Source of the DNA: Corynebacterium variabile
GTDB lineage: Bacteria > Actinomycetota > Actinomycetes > Mycobacteriales > Mycobacteriaceae
Assembly (NCBI RefSeq): GCF_006539825.1
Contig: NZ_BJNT01000003.1
Location: 62,001 to 126,000, forward strand
DNA: 64,000 bases
Reading direction: 5' to 3'
In this document: one piece after another, positions 53,032 through 61,429 of the stretch
How the letters are laid out: each line of letters begins with the position of its first letter
How positions within the stretch are numbered: position 1 is the stretch's first letter
Notes under the pieces: generated by a model
Database searches by the model: none
Told to the model about the DNA's origin: nothing
Seen by the model: only the letters and a program-made list of their open reading frames with translations
Position numbers and translations under genes: made by a program

Positions 53032-54005
53032 TCATCACCGTCACCCCGAACCCCAGTATCGACCGCACCCAGGTCCTCGCCGACCCCCTGGGTGTGGGCG
53101 CGGTGAACCGGGTAATCTCCGGCACCGACCAGGCCGGCGGTAAAGGCGTCAACGTCGCCACCGTGCTGCACGCCGCCGGTGAGGAGGTCACCTCCGTGGT
53201 CCCGACCCCGGACGTCGGCCCGTTCGCCGAACTCGTCGGCGAGAGCCAGGTGCCGACGAAGTTCATGGAGTACGGCGTCCCGGCGCGGACGAACCTCACC
53301 CTCGTCGACGCCGACGGGGTGACCACGAAGATCAACGAACCGGGCCCGTACAACAACGGCAATGCCCTGGCCACCAGGGTCAGTCACCTCCTCGACGGGG
53401 CGACCTGGCTGGTGCTCGCCGGATCGCTGCCGCCCGGATACCCCGACAACTGGTACGCCACGGTCACCGCCGAGGCGCACCGGCACGGGGTGCGCGTCGC
53501 CGTGGACACCTCCGGTGCCCCGCTGACCGAACTGGTCCTCGCCGGCGCCTCGGTCGCCGACTCGACCCCCGACCTCATCAAGCCGAACACCTTCGAACTC
53601 GCCGAGATCCTCGGTCTCACCCCGGCCGAGGCCGGATCCATGGAGGACGCCGCGGGCCGCGGTGAGCTCGACGAGGTGGCGGACGCCGCTTCGCAGCTGG
53701 TGGACCGCGGTTTTCCCGCGGTCGTGGTGAGTCTGGGCGCGGCCGGTGCCCTGCTCGCCACCGCCGAGGGGTCCTGGTTCTGCCCCAGCCCCAAAGTGGA
53801 GGCTGTCTCCACCGTCGGTGCCGGTGACTCGACCCTGGCCGGCTACGTCCTCGGCGATGTCCGGGGACTGGCCCCGGCCGACCGTCTCGCACTCGCCGTC
53901 GCCCACGGCTCGGCCGCGGTGACCCTGCCCGGCACCACTCTCCCGATCCCCGAAGACCTTCCCCACGACCTGCCGACACCCCGGCAGACTAGGAGAGCAT
54001 CATGA
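53028..54005 (+). CDS. fruK: 1-phosphofructokinase
   Basis: The 325-aa PfkB-family kinase phosphorylates fructose-1-phosphate to fructose-1,6-bisphosphate. It starts with the TPNPSIDRT motif and has the GGKGVNVATVLHAAG substrate loop. The ATP/anion-hole motif VGAGDSTLAGYVLG near residue 263 contains the catalytic Asp. It starts at a GTG and overlaps fruA by four bases. Confidence 0.93.
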   Translation: MIITVTPNPSIDRTQVLADPLGVGAVNRVISGTDQAGGKGVNVATVLHAAGEEVTSVVPTPDVGPFAELVGESQVPTKFMEYGVPARTNLTLVDADGVTTKINEPGPYNNGNALATRVSHLLDGATWLVLAGSLPPGYPDNWYATVTAEAHRHGVRVAVDTSGAPLTELVLAGASVADSTPDLIKPNTFELAEILGLTPAEAGSMEDAAGRGELDEVADAASQLVDRGFPAVVVSLGAAGALLATAEGSWFCPSPKVEAVSTVGAGDSTLAGYVLGDVRGLAPADRLALAVAHGSAAVTLPGTTLPIPEDLPHDLPTPRQTRRAS

Positions 54006-56152
54006 CCACCCCGGAAGACAGCGCCGACCGCCCGGTGCTCATCCCCGAGCTCGTCAGCCTGGACGCGGGTCTGCCCGCCGACAAGGATGTCGTGCTCAAC
54101 GCCCTGGCCGACCTGCAGGTCGATGCCGGACGCGCCACCGACGCCACCGTGCTGCTCGGTGACATCCACGCCCGTGAGGCCCAGGCAGCCACCGGTCTGC
54201 CCGGCGGCATCGCCATCCCCCACTGCCGAACCACTGCGGTGGACGCCCCGTCCCTCGGCGTGGCACGACTCTCCGAGCCCACTGACTTCGGCGCCGAGGA
54301 CGGACCCGCGGACCTGGTATTCATGATCCTGGCGCCCGCCGGTGCCGGCAAAGAGCACCTGAAGATCCTCTCGACCCTGGCACGGTCCCTGGTCAAGAAG
54401 GACTACGTGGAGGCCCTGCGCTCCGCGTCCTCGGAAGAGGAGGTCGTCGCGCTGGTGACGGAGAAGCTCAACGCGAAGAAAAAGAAGAAGGCCTCGGCGG
54501 ACCCAGAGGCGACTCCGGAAGCTCCGGCCGCTACCACGGCTGCCACCGCAGGGTCCGCCCAGGACAAGACCCCGCAAGCGGCCCCGGCCAAGAAGGTCAC
54601 CAAGCTCGTCGGCGTGACCTCCTGCCCCACCGGCATCGCCCACACCTACATGGCCGCCGACGCCCTCACGGGTGCGGCCGACAACCGTGACGACGTTGAG
54701 ATCGTCATCGAGACGCAGGGTTCCTCGGGTACCGGGAAGCTGACGAAGGAGCAGATCGAGGAGGCGGACGCCGTCATCTTCGCCCACGGTGTCGCCGTCC
54801 GCGAAATCGAGCGCTTCGCAGGCAAACCTGTCGTGGACGTCCCGGTGAAGAAGGGCATTTCCGAGCCGGAGGAACTGATCAACCGTGCCATCGAAGCGTC
54901 CACCGCAGAGAACCCCCGGCGCGTCGCGGCATCCGGCGGTGGAGAATCCGGCGGTGACGACGAGGACGTGGGCAACCTCGGCTGGGGCTCACGCATCCAA
55001 CAGGCCGTGATGACCGGTGTCTCCTACATGGTGCCCTTCGTCGCCGCCGGTGGTCTGCTCATGGCCCTCGGCTTCCTCATCGGCGGGTACAACGTCTCCA
55101 ATGTCTGGGAGACGGCTGTCAAGGACTTCTCGCTGTGGAACCTGCCTGACCACCTCGACTACATGATGGACGGCAGCGAGGAAACGTTCAGCTCCGACCG
55201 CTCCGGCCTGCTGCTCTACCTCGGAGCCGTCTTCTTCGGTGGCGGTACGACCGCGATGAGCTTCCTGGTGCCCGCACTGTCCGGATACACCGCCTACGCG
55301 CTGGCGGGACGCCCCGGCATCGTCCCGGGCTTCGTCGGTGGCGCGATCTCGCTGACCGTCGGCGCCGGCTTCATCGGTGGACTGATCACCGGTATCATCG
55401 CCGGCCTCGCCGCCATGTGGATCCAGTCCTACAAGGTGCCGCGCTGGCTGGCATCCATGATGCCGGTGGTCATCATCCCGCTGGTCGCCACGCTCATCAC
55501 CGCAGCGTCGATGTTCCTCGTGCTCGGCCGCCCGCTTGCCGCGATCATGGACGGCCTGCAGAACTGGCTGACCGACATGTCCGACAGCTCCGCCTGGCTG
55601 CTGGGCATCATCCTCGGCCTGATGATGTGCTTCGACCTCGGTGGCCCGGTGAACAAGGCCGCCTACCTCTTCGCCACCGCCGGGCTGTCCACCGGTGACG
55701 ACGCCGCGCTGAAGATCATGGCCGCGGTCATCGCCGCTGGTATGGTCCCGCCGCTGGCCCTTGCGCTGGCGACGACGGTGCGTCCGAAGCTGTGGACCAA
55801 GGACGAGAAGGAGAACGGCAAGGCGTCCTGGCTACTCGGTGCGTCCTTCATCTCCGAGGGTGCGATCCCGTTCGCCGCGGCGGACCCGCTGCGCATCATC
55901 CCATCGATGATGGTCGGTGGTGCCGTGACCGGTGCGATCTCCATGCAGCTCGGCGCGATGAGCCGCGCCCCGCACGGTGGTTTCTGGGTCGCCCCGCTGA
56001 TGGACAACGCCTGGGGCTTCGTCCTGGCCGTGGTGGTCGGCACGCTCGTTTCCGCGGTAACGGTGATCATCGTCAAGCAGGTGACCGGGAAGAAGGACGC
56101 CGCTGCTGCGTCCGACTCGACGCAAGAGGCTGCCGCCCCCGCTACCGCGTAA
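54002..56152 (+). CDS. fruA: PTS fructose transporter EIIABC
   Basis: The 716-aa fusion imports fructose and phosphorylates it to fructose-1-phosphate. The IIA domain (1-155) has the phospho-His74 in IAIPHCRT. A Lys/Ala/Pro-rich linker leads to IIB (200-300) with phospho-Cys208 in VTSCPTGIAHTYMAA. IIC (from about 335) has multiple helices, including MMCFDLGGPVNKAAY and SEGAIPFAAADP. Part of the coupled fruR-fruK-fruA unit. No ptsH follows, so HPr must be encoded elsewhere. Confidence 0.94.
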   Translation: MTTPEDSADRPVLIPELVSLDAGLPADKDVVLNALADLQVDAGRATDATVLLGDIHAREAQAATGLPGGIAIPHCRTTAVDAPSLGVARLSEPTDFGAEDGPADLVFMILAPAGAGKEHLKILSTLARSLVKKDYVEALRSASSEEEVVALVTEKLNAKKKKKASADPEATPEAPAATTAATAGSAQDKTPQAAPAKKVTKLVGVTSCPTGIAHTYMAADALTGAADNRDDVEIVIETQGSSGTGKLTKEQIEEADAVIFAHGVAVREIERFAGKPVVDVPVKKGISEPEELINRAIEASTAENPRRVAASGGGESGGDDEDVGNLGWGSRIQQAVMTGVSYMVPFVAAGGLLMALGFLIGGYNVSNVWETAVKDFSLWNLPDHLDYMMDGSEETFSSDRSGLLLYLGAVFFGGGTTAMSFLVPALSGYTAYALAGRPGIVPGFVGGAISLTVGAGFIGGLITGIIAGLAAMWIQSYKVPRWLASMMPVVIIPLVATLITAASMFLVLGRPLAAIMDGLQNWLTDMSDSSAWLLGIILGLMMCFDLGGPVNKAAYLFATAGLSTGDDAALKIMAAVIAAGMVPPLALALATTVRPKLWTKDEKENGKASWLLGASFISEGAIPFAAADPLRIIPSMMVGGAVTGAISMQLGAMSRAPHGGFWVAPLMDNAWGFVLAVVVGTLVSAVTVIIVKQVTGKKDAAAASDSTQEAAAPATA

Positions 56153-56234
56153 CACCAGACGCACCCCGATGGCACCCCTGGGCATCTCCAGGAGTGTCAG
56201 TATCGTTGAGAGGTGAACAGGAGGTGCATCCACC

Positions 56235-56858
56235 ATGTCCACCACACGCACCCGACACACCCTGTCTTCGCTGTCTTCGCTGTCTTCGCTGTCTGCAGTC
56301 CTCGCGGCCGGCGTCCTCGTCCTCGGCGCCTGCAGTTCCGACGACACCGCGGCATCCGACTCTCCGTCCGGGACCGTGACGGTCACCGCCGGCCCTCCGG
56401 ACAGCACGGTCGCTCCTGGCCCCGGCGGTGAGGGGGACGGTGGAGAGAGCGACGACTGTTCCGGGTTCACCGGCGCCGACGCTGTCGCCCGCTGGGCGGG
56501 GGACGTCCCCCCGAACTCCGGTGGCTACCCGTGGGCCCCGGAATCGGCCGAGACCGACGGCTACGACCCCTGCGCCGACCTCTCATGGATCATCCTGCCC
56601 ATCGAGGGCGGCACCGCCTCCTCCCCGTACCAGATCATGCTCTTCCACAACGGCTCCTATCTCGGCACCGCCACCTCCGACGACTACGGCTTCTACCCCG
56701 ACATCTCCCGCGTCGACGACGCGACGGTCTCCGTCACCTGGCACTGGCCGAAGGACGGCGAATCCAATGTCGGACGCTCCGGCGAGTCGACCGCCCAGTT
56801 CACCTGGGACGAGTCCACGCAGTCGGTCCAGATGAACGGTGAAGTGCCGCCGGTGTGA
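56235..56858 (+). CDS. LppP/LprE family lipoprotein
   Basis: The 207-aa product has a signal with repeated LSS triplets, then LAAGVLVLGAC with a lipobox Cys at residue 33, and a low-complexity linker. The folded part shows YDPCADLSWIILPIEGG, SSPYQIMLFHNGSYLGTAT, YGFYPDI and a FTWDE strand, the pattern of mycobacterial LppP/LprE lipoproteins. An AGGAGG ribosome site lies upstream. The function is unknown beyond surface location. It ends 24 nt before the convergent broken methyltransferase. Confidence 0.85.
   Translation: MSTTRTRHTLSSLSSLSSLSAVLAAGVLVLGACSSDDTAASDSPSGTVTVTAGPPDSTVAPGPGGEGDGGESDDCSGFTGADAVARWAGDVPPNSGGYPWAPESAETDGYDPCADLSWIILPIEGGTASSPYQIMLFHNGSYLGTATSDDYGFYPDISRVDDATVSVTWHWPKDGESNVGRSGESTAQFTWDESTQSVQMNGEVPPV
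56262..56288 (+). repeat. Tandem 9-bp repeat in a lipoprotein signal peptide
   Basis: Three exact CTGTCTTCG copies stand head to tail, followed by a partial fourth (CTGTCTGCA). They encode Leu-Ser-Ser triplets. Copy-number change by slippage would keep the frame and alter signal length. Confidence 0.8.
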
Positions 56859-56882
56859 CCCACCCCGCCGACAGAGCAGTGA

Positions 56883-57747
56883 TCAGGAGTTCTGCGCGGT
56901 GACGAGCAGTACCCGGGCAGGCACCGTGAGCAGTCCGGCGGAGTTCAGCATCGGCGTCAGCTCCGCACGCGCGTCAGCGAGTGCGTCCTCCCACTGCCCC
57001 ACCGGCTCCAGGACCCGCCGGACCTGCAGCCCCACCCTCCCGACACAGGCGACGGCGAGACGCTCCGTGACATCGTCTGCTCCGGAGTGACCGTACGTGA
57101 CCGGCTCCACCAGTTCGACGACCTCGATGCCGGACCAGCCGGCCGCAGTGAGAATCCCGCTGATCCGGTCGGGATCGGCGAACCACCGGGCACCAGGTCG
57201 GTTCGGCACCGGCCCCTCCGGTCGCCTTCCGCCGACCTGCTCCGCGCGCTCCGCGGCACGGCGCATCCCCAGGTGGAACATGTCCTCCTCCCCCGGCCAG
57301 CAGACGAAGGACAGCCTCCCTCCTGAGGTGGTGTGAGGCCGTAGCGTCGTGAATGCGACGACCGGGTCAGCGAAGAACATCACCCCGAACCACGAGATCA
57401 CCCGGTCGACCGGTGATCCGGGCAGCGGTCCTCCTGCGCATCGACCTCGACCACGGTCGCCCCGGGCACCCGGTCGCGGGCGGCGGCGACCATCACCGGG
57501 TCGAGATCCACGCCGCCAGATCCCCCACCGGGACGCCTGCGGCATGTGACTGCTCCAGCATGGTCCCTGCATCGCACCCGATGTCGAGCACCCGGTGCTC
57601 CTGGTGGAGGTCGGATGCGGCGAGCAATGCCCTGGTGAACGGGGCGAAGACACGGTCGTAGATCTGCTCGTCGTGGACCCAGTCCGTGGATTTCGACGCC
57701 CAGTCGGTCCGGGCGTCTGGTGGTGTCGGTGTGACAGGGATGGACAT
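56883..57747 (-). pseudogene. SAM-dependent methyltransferase with two frame breaks
   Basis: Three frames must be joined to rebuild the protein. The N-part (from the ATG at 57747) has TDWVHDEQIYDRVFAPFTRA and motif I VLDIGCDAGTML; the middle has GGVDLDPVMVAAARDRVPGA; the C-part has VDRVISWFGVMFFADPV and runs to VPARVLLVTAQNS. The first break is near the C5 run at 57522-57526, the second near 57418-57430. The result is a class I methyltransferase of about 285 aa in its undamaged form. Two independent shifts make a single sequencing error unlikely. It borders the other broken genes to the right. Confidence 0.78.
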
Positions 57748-57801
57748 TTCGGTGCTCCGGTGCGGTGTCGGTGGAGTGCCCGAGGATACCCCCATCCGAG
57801 A

Positions 57802-58635
57802 TCACCCGTAGACGACAAGCGACAGGTCAGGGTCGTCCGGCACCGTCACGGTGAAGAACCTGCAGGCACGGACAGTGGGTGCCGCGGGGTCGTCAGTGAT
57901 ACCGAGACCCCCACGCAAGGTACCGATCCGGTTCTCATAGGGCACGTAGCGGCTCCACAGCGACCGGAACTACGGTTCCTCCAGCAGCATCTGGACCGTC
58001 GCCCGCAGTGCCGCGGATGCCGCCCCGGTCGCCAGTTTCATGTGCACCAGCCCGATGACCTCCGCCGCCTTCTCCCGCCGGTCTACGTACACGCGGCGGC
58101 TGACCGCACAATTCTCCGGGAAGGAGAGGTACTCCACCAGAGACACCTGCGACGGCGGATCATTCACACCGGGGAAGAGGATACTCGAGCTCTCCTCGTC
58201 CGGGAGAGTGAGATTCAGGTCCCGGTCGAGAATGTGCTGCATGGTCGCCTCCGGGAAATGGCCGACGATGGCTTCGAGGACGCCCCGCGCACGCCGGTTG
58301 TCCTCGGAGGAAACGGCCGCCGCCGGCAGCGAACTCACTCCGAACAACAACCGGAGATACCGCCTGTCCGCGTCACCGAACTGCAGGGCATCCATGATTC
58401 CGGTGAGTATCGAGGGCGACGGATTGAGCATCCGGCCCTGCTCCGGCTTCGCGTAGTAGACGAGGCTGATCCCGGCGGCCCAGGCGACCTCCTACCGACG
58501 CATACCGGACACCCGGCGGTCCCCGACCGGATCGAACACCGGGGAGACCGGATCAGGGGCTATCCCGCCCCGGCGGTCCCGGAGAAATCCGGAATCCGCG
58601 TCCTTCCGGTGGTTCCGGAGGTCAGGGACGCTCAT
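57802..58635 (-). pseudogene. MmyB-type HTH regulator with two in-frame amber codons
   Basis: The single frame from ATG 58635 to TGA 57802 would give 277 residues but contains TAG at 58492-58494 and at 57970-57972. The first stands in RVSGMRR-TAG-EVAWAAGIS, where relatives read GLRREEVA; the second in LLEEP-TAG-FRSLW, where relatives have Glu before Phe. The HTH region, the YYAKPEQGR segment and the ligand domain ending in LSLVVYG are otherwise preserved with no frameshift. The start overlaps the DJ-1 stop (TGATG), so it was translated as part of that operon. MmyB regulators commonly sit beside short-chain dehydrogenases, as here. Confidence 0.8.
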
Positions 58636-59180
58636 CAGTCGGCGACTCCGAGGGCAGCGAGCAGCTCACGGTTGAATGCGGCCAGATCGTCCGGGGTGCG
58701 TGAGGTGATCAGCGGAAAACCGTTGGTGGCGTCCACGACGACCTCACTGTCCTCCCAGTCACCACCGGCGTTGACGATGTCGGTGGCGAGACTGGGGAAC
58801 GAGGTCAGAGTCTTGCCCACCAACAGGTCGGCGTCCACCAGCAGCCACGGACCGTGGCAGATCGCGGCGACCGGACCGCCGACGGCGGCGATGTCCCTCA
58901 CCAGACCACGCGCATCGGAGTCGGTACGCAGGCTGTCGGCGTTGAGGGTGCCGCCCGGGACGACCACGGCGTCGTACTCCGACGCCACGGCGTCCGCCAG
59001 GGTGATGTCGCTGTCGACATCAGGTCCGGGCGCCTTGTCTCCGCCGAGCGTCCTGATGCGTCCGCCGTCGGTCGATGCCACGACCACTTCCACACCGGCG
59101 TCGCGCAGTGCTTCGATAGGACGGAGGATCTCGTCGGTCTCCGTGCCGTAGTTCGTCGAGATGACCAGTGCTTTCTTCAT
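58635..59180 (-). CDS. DJ-1/PfpI family protein (type 1 glutamine amidotransferase-like)
   Basis: The 181-aa protein has the DJ-1 fold motifs: MKKALVISTNYG, the YDAVVVPGGTLNAD strand-loop, and the nucleophile elbow AAICHGPWLLVDAD with Cys about residue 108. Members act as protein/nucleotide deglycases, chaperones or proteases under oxidative or carbonyl stress. The AGGAG ribosome site overlaps the stop of the broken SDR gene upstream. It is the only intact gene of this three-gene unit. Confidence 0.88.
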   Translation of the reverse strand: MKKALVISTNYGTETDEILRPIEALRDAGVEVVVASTDGGRIRTLGGDKAPGPDVDSDITLADAVASEYDAVVVPGGTLNADSLRTDSDARGLVRDIAAVGGPVAAICHGPWLLVDADLLVGKTLTSFPSLATDIVNAGGDWEDSEVVVDATNGFPLITSRTPDDLAAFNRELLAALGVAD

Positions 59181-59189
59181 GAAGTGCTC

Positions 59190-60010
59190 CTATTCTGCTG
59201 CCGGGGTGTCTGCCGCCGGCGTGTACGGGTCGATGTCGTATGCGGTCTGTACCAGCTCGGGGCGGGTACCGTCGGTGAGCGTCCGAGACCATTCTGCGTC
59301 CAACTGTGCCCTGACGTCCTCGACGGAGTTCACCGGAAGGACGTGACGGTACATGGCGTCTTTCCCCGTGAGGACGTCGATGCTGGTCGTGATGACCTCT
59401 TCGTGGTCGAACTGCTCATACGGGAAGGCGGGCCCGTTGTAGTTGTAGAGGCGGGTGGTGGGTTGATCGTAGCCACGGTCACGCCGTACTCCGCGAGTTC
59501 CTGGTCGAGGGCGTCGGCGAAGGCCTCGACAGCATGTTTCGACGCTGCGTAGGCACCGGTGAACGGGTCGACAGTCAGGCCTGCGACCGACGACATGAAC
59601 ACTATTCGTCCGGACTTCTTCGCCGCCATCTGCTTCGCGATGCCCTGGGTCAGGAGGACCGGCCCGAAGACATTGACCTCGAACTGACGGCAGATGACCT
59701 CGGCCGGCAGGTCGACGGTCGCACCGCCGTCGGATATGCCGGCATTGTTCAGCGGTACGTCGACACCCCAATCCAGTGCCTTGGCGCGGTCCCCCTCATC
59801 GGTGACGACGGGTTTCTCGACCCGCAGTTCCACACCGCGGTCCCGGCCCTCAGCCCGGAGGGTGTTGACCTGAGCGATGATCTCGACACTGGCGACGACG
59901 GCGTGTCCCAGTTCGGCGAGGCGTAGCGACATCTACCTGCCGAAGCCACTGCCTGCCCCGGTGATCAGGTAGGTGCTCCACGTCTGTGAGTCTGGTGTCT
60001 GAATGCGCAC
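59190..60010 (-). pseudogene. Short-chain dehydrogenase with amber codon and frame break
   Basis: From a GTG at 60010 the frame reads TYLITGAGSGFGR, then TAG at 59933-59935, then MSLRLAELGHAVVASVE in the same frame. It continues with VPLNNAGISDGG, NVFGPVLLTQGIAKQM, GRIVFMSSVAG and AYAASKHAVEAFADAL (Tyr-x-x-x-Lys). Near 59455-59475, just after VATINP, the frame switches and the C-terminus to 59190 is in another frame. The amber is again at a site where Glu is usual (GFGREM-like). Both lesions indicate a pseudogene. It precedes the DJ-1 gene by 9 nt. Confidence 0.8.
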
Positions 60011-60074
60011 CACTCTGCGTCGGCCACGTCCCGGACGGCCTGGCCCTGTCGGTACCACCCGGTCGGAACCGACC

Positions 60075-61007
60075 TCAGAAGTCTTCGATGACCAGTTTCT
60101 TCATCGCCATCATGTGCTCGTAGGCGTCTGGCTGTTCCATGAGTTCAGCCAAGTTCTCCGGCACCACCTGCCAGCTCACGCCGTAGCGGTCCTTGAGCCA
60201 ACCGCACTGCTCCGCTTCCGGGACCGCCGAGAGTGCCGACCAGATCCGGTCGATCTCATCCTGGTCGGCACACCGGACCTCCAGCGAGACTCCCTCAGTG
60301 AAGCCGAATCCGTGGTCGTAGCCCATGTCATTGCCGACGAACCACTGGTTACCGATCCGGAACTCGCCGAAGGCCAGTGCGTCCGCCGAGGCGGGACCGG
60401 TGGGCTCACCGTAGGGGAAGCGGTGCCCCGACCCACTGCCACCGGGGACGTCGGCGAACAAGGACGTGTAGAAGTCCGCCGCCTCCACGGCCTTGTCCTG
60501 GGCGTCCCCGCCGAACATCAGGGTGGGCACGAGGAACGGACGGGGGTCGCCTGAGGGGTCGGTGAGCATGAGCTGCCAGTTGACCCCGTAGCGGTCGGCG
60601 ACCCACCCGTAGTGTGGTGAAAACGGGTACTTCCCCAGTTCCATGAGAACGCTGCCTCCCTCGCACAGGGCTTCCCATGTCCGGTCGAGGGCGGTGCGTG
60701 CAGCAGTCGTGGCGGTCTCGTCGGAACCGCCGAACAGCAGCGGATCGAAGTTCAGCATGAAGGACAGCGCCGGGGTGGTACGGAACTCGTCGCCGCCGTT
60801 GACCAGGGTGAGTCGCGTCCCTGCCACGGTGACGGCGACGGTCAGCGGTGCGCCGGCGAACTCCGCCTGGAGATCGGCCAACCCGGTCTCCGGGTATCGT
60901 GCCTCGACCTCGGCGTCGGTGAACGGCAGGGCCTCCGCGTAGAAACGGCCGGCCACCTCTGCCTCACGGTTGATCCAGATATTCGGGATGATGCGCTGCA
61001 GGGACAT
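60075..61007 (-). CDS. VOC superfamily protein with two PhnB-like domains
   Basis: The 310-aa protein is a tandem of two PhnB/3-demethylubiquinone-methyltransferase-like VOC domains. Each has the hallmark metal-free repeat: IIPNIWINREAEVAGRFYAE and YPFSPHYGWVADRYGVNWQL in the first; LVPTLMFGGDAQDKAVEAAD and EAEQCGWLKDRYGVSWQVVP in the second. The function is unknown; such proteins often appear in accessory detoxification regions. It has its own ATG and no clear operon partner. Confidence 0.86.
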   Translation of the reverse strand: MSLQRIIPNIWINREAEVAGRFYAEALPFTDAEVEARYPETGLADLQAEFAGAPLTVAVTVAGTRLTLVNGGDEFRTTPALSFMLNFDPLLFGGSDETATTAARTALDRTWEALCEGGSVLMELGKYPFSPHYGWVADRYGVNWQLMLTDPSGDPRPFLVPTLMFGGDAQDKAVEAADFYTSLFADVPGGSGSGHRFPYGEPTGPASADALAFGEFRIGNQWFVGNDMGYDHGFGFTEGVSLEVRCADQDEIDRIWSALSAVPEAEQCGWLKDRYGVSWQVVPENLAELMEQPDAYEHMMAMKKLVIEDF

Positions 61008-61164
61008 GACAGCTCCGTTCGTCAGGAGAACTTTCCTGTCAATGCTACCGATGCGGCAGATCCGCAGATGGGGCTTCGTGTCTGCGGCACGAAGAGACCG
61101 AGAATCCCCGGGCCCCGGGAACCCTCATAACCCGAGACTCCTGCCGTCCCCCGGACACGACGAA

Positions 61165-61188
61165 GGCCCCCGGATTTCTCCGGGGGCC
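61165..61188 (-). terminator. Terminator downstream of tRNA-fMet
   Basis: GGCCCCCGGA and TCCGGGGGCC form a perfect 10-bp stem with a 4-nt loop, 10 nt after the tRNA 3' end on the minus strand. The following tract is T-containing but not a pure U-run. Confidence 0.7.
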
Positions 61189-61198
61189 TCGTCCTTTG

Positions 61199-61272
61199 TA
61201 GCGGGGGCAGGATTCGAACCTACGACCTCTGGGTTATGAGCCCAGCGAGCTACCGAGCTGCTCCACCCCGCG
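61199..61272 (-). tRNA. Initiator tRNA-fMet (CAU)
   Basis: The minus strand folds as a tRNA with acceptor CGCGGGG/CCCCGCT, D-arm GAGCAGCTCGGTAGCTC, anticodon arm CTGGGCTCATAACCCAG and T-arm with GGTTCGAATCC. The anticodon is CAT. Three consecutive G-C pairs in the anticodon stem (GGG/CCC) and an unpaired C1-U72 identify the initiator. The 3' CCA is not encoded. Confidence 0.93.
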
Positions 61273-61429
61273 ACGGGTGACTGAAGAAGAACCAGTCTGT
61301 GCGACCCGCTCTCTCAGCGACTCCCATAGTGTAGCGCGCACACCGGACAATGTGAAATCCCCTGGTCACCCCGGAAATCGGGGCGATCAGGGGATCACAG
61401 GACCGTCAGCGACGCAGCACCGTCAGCGA

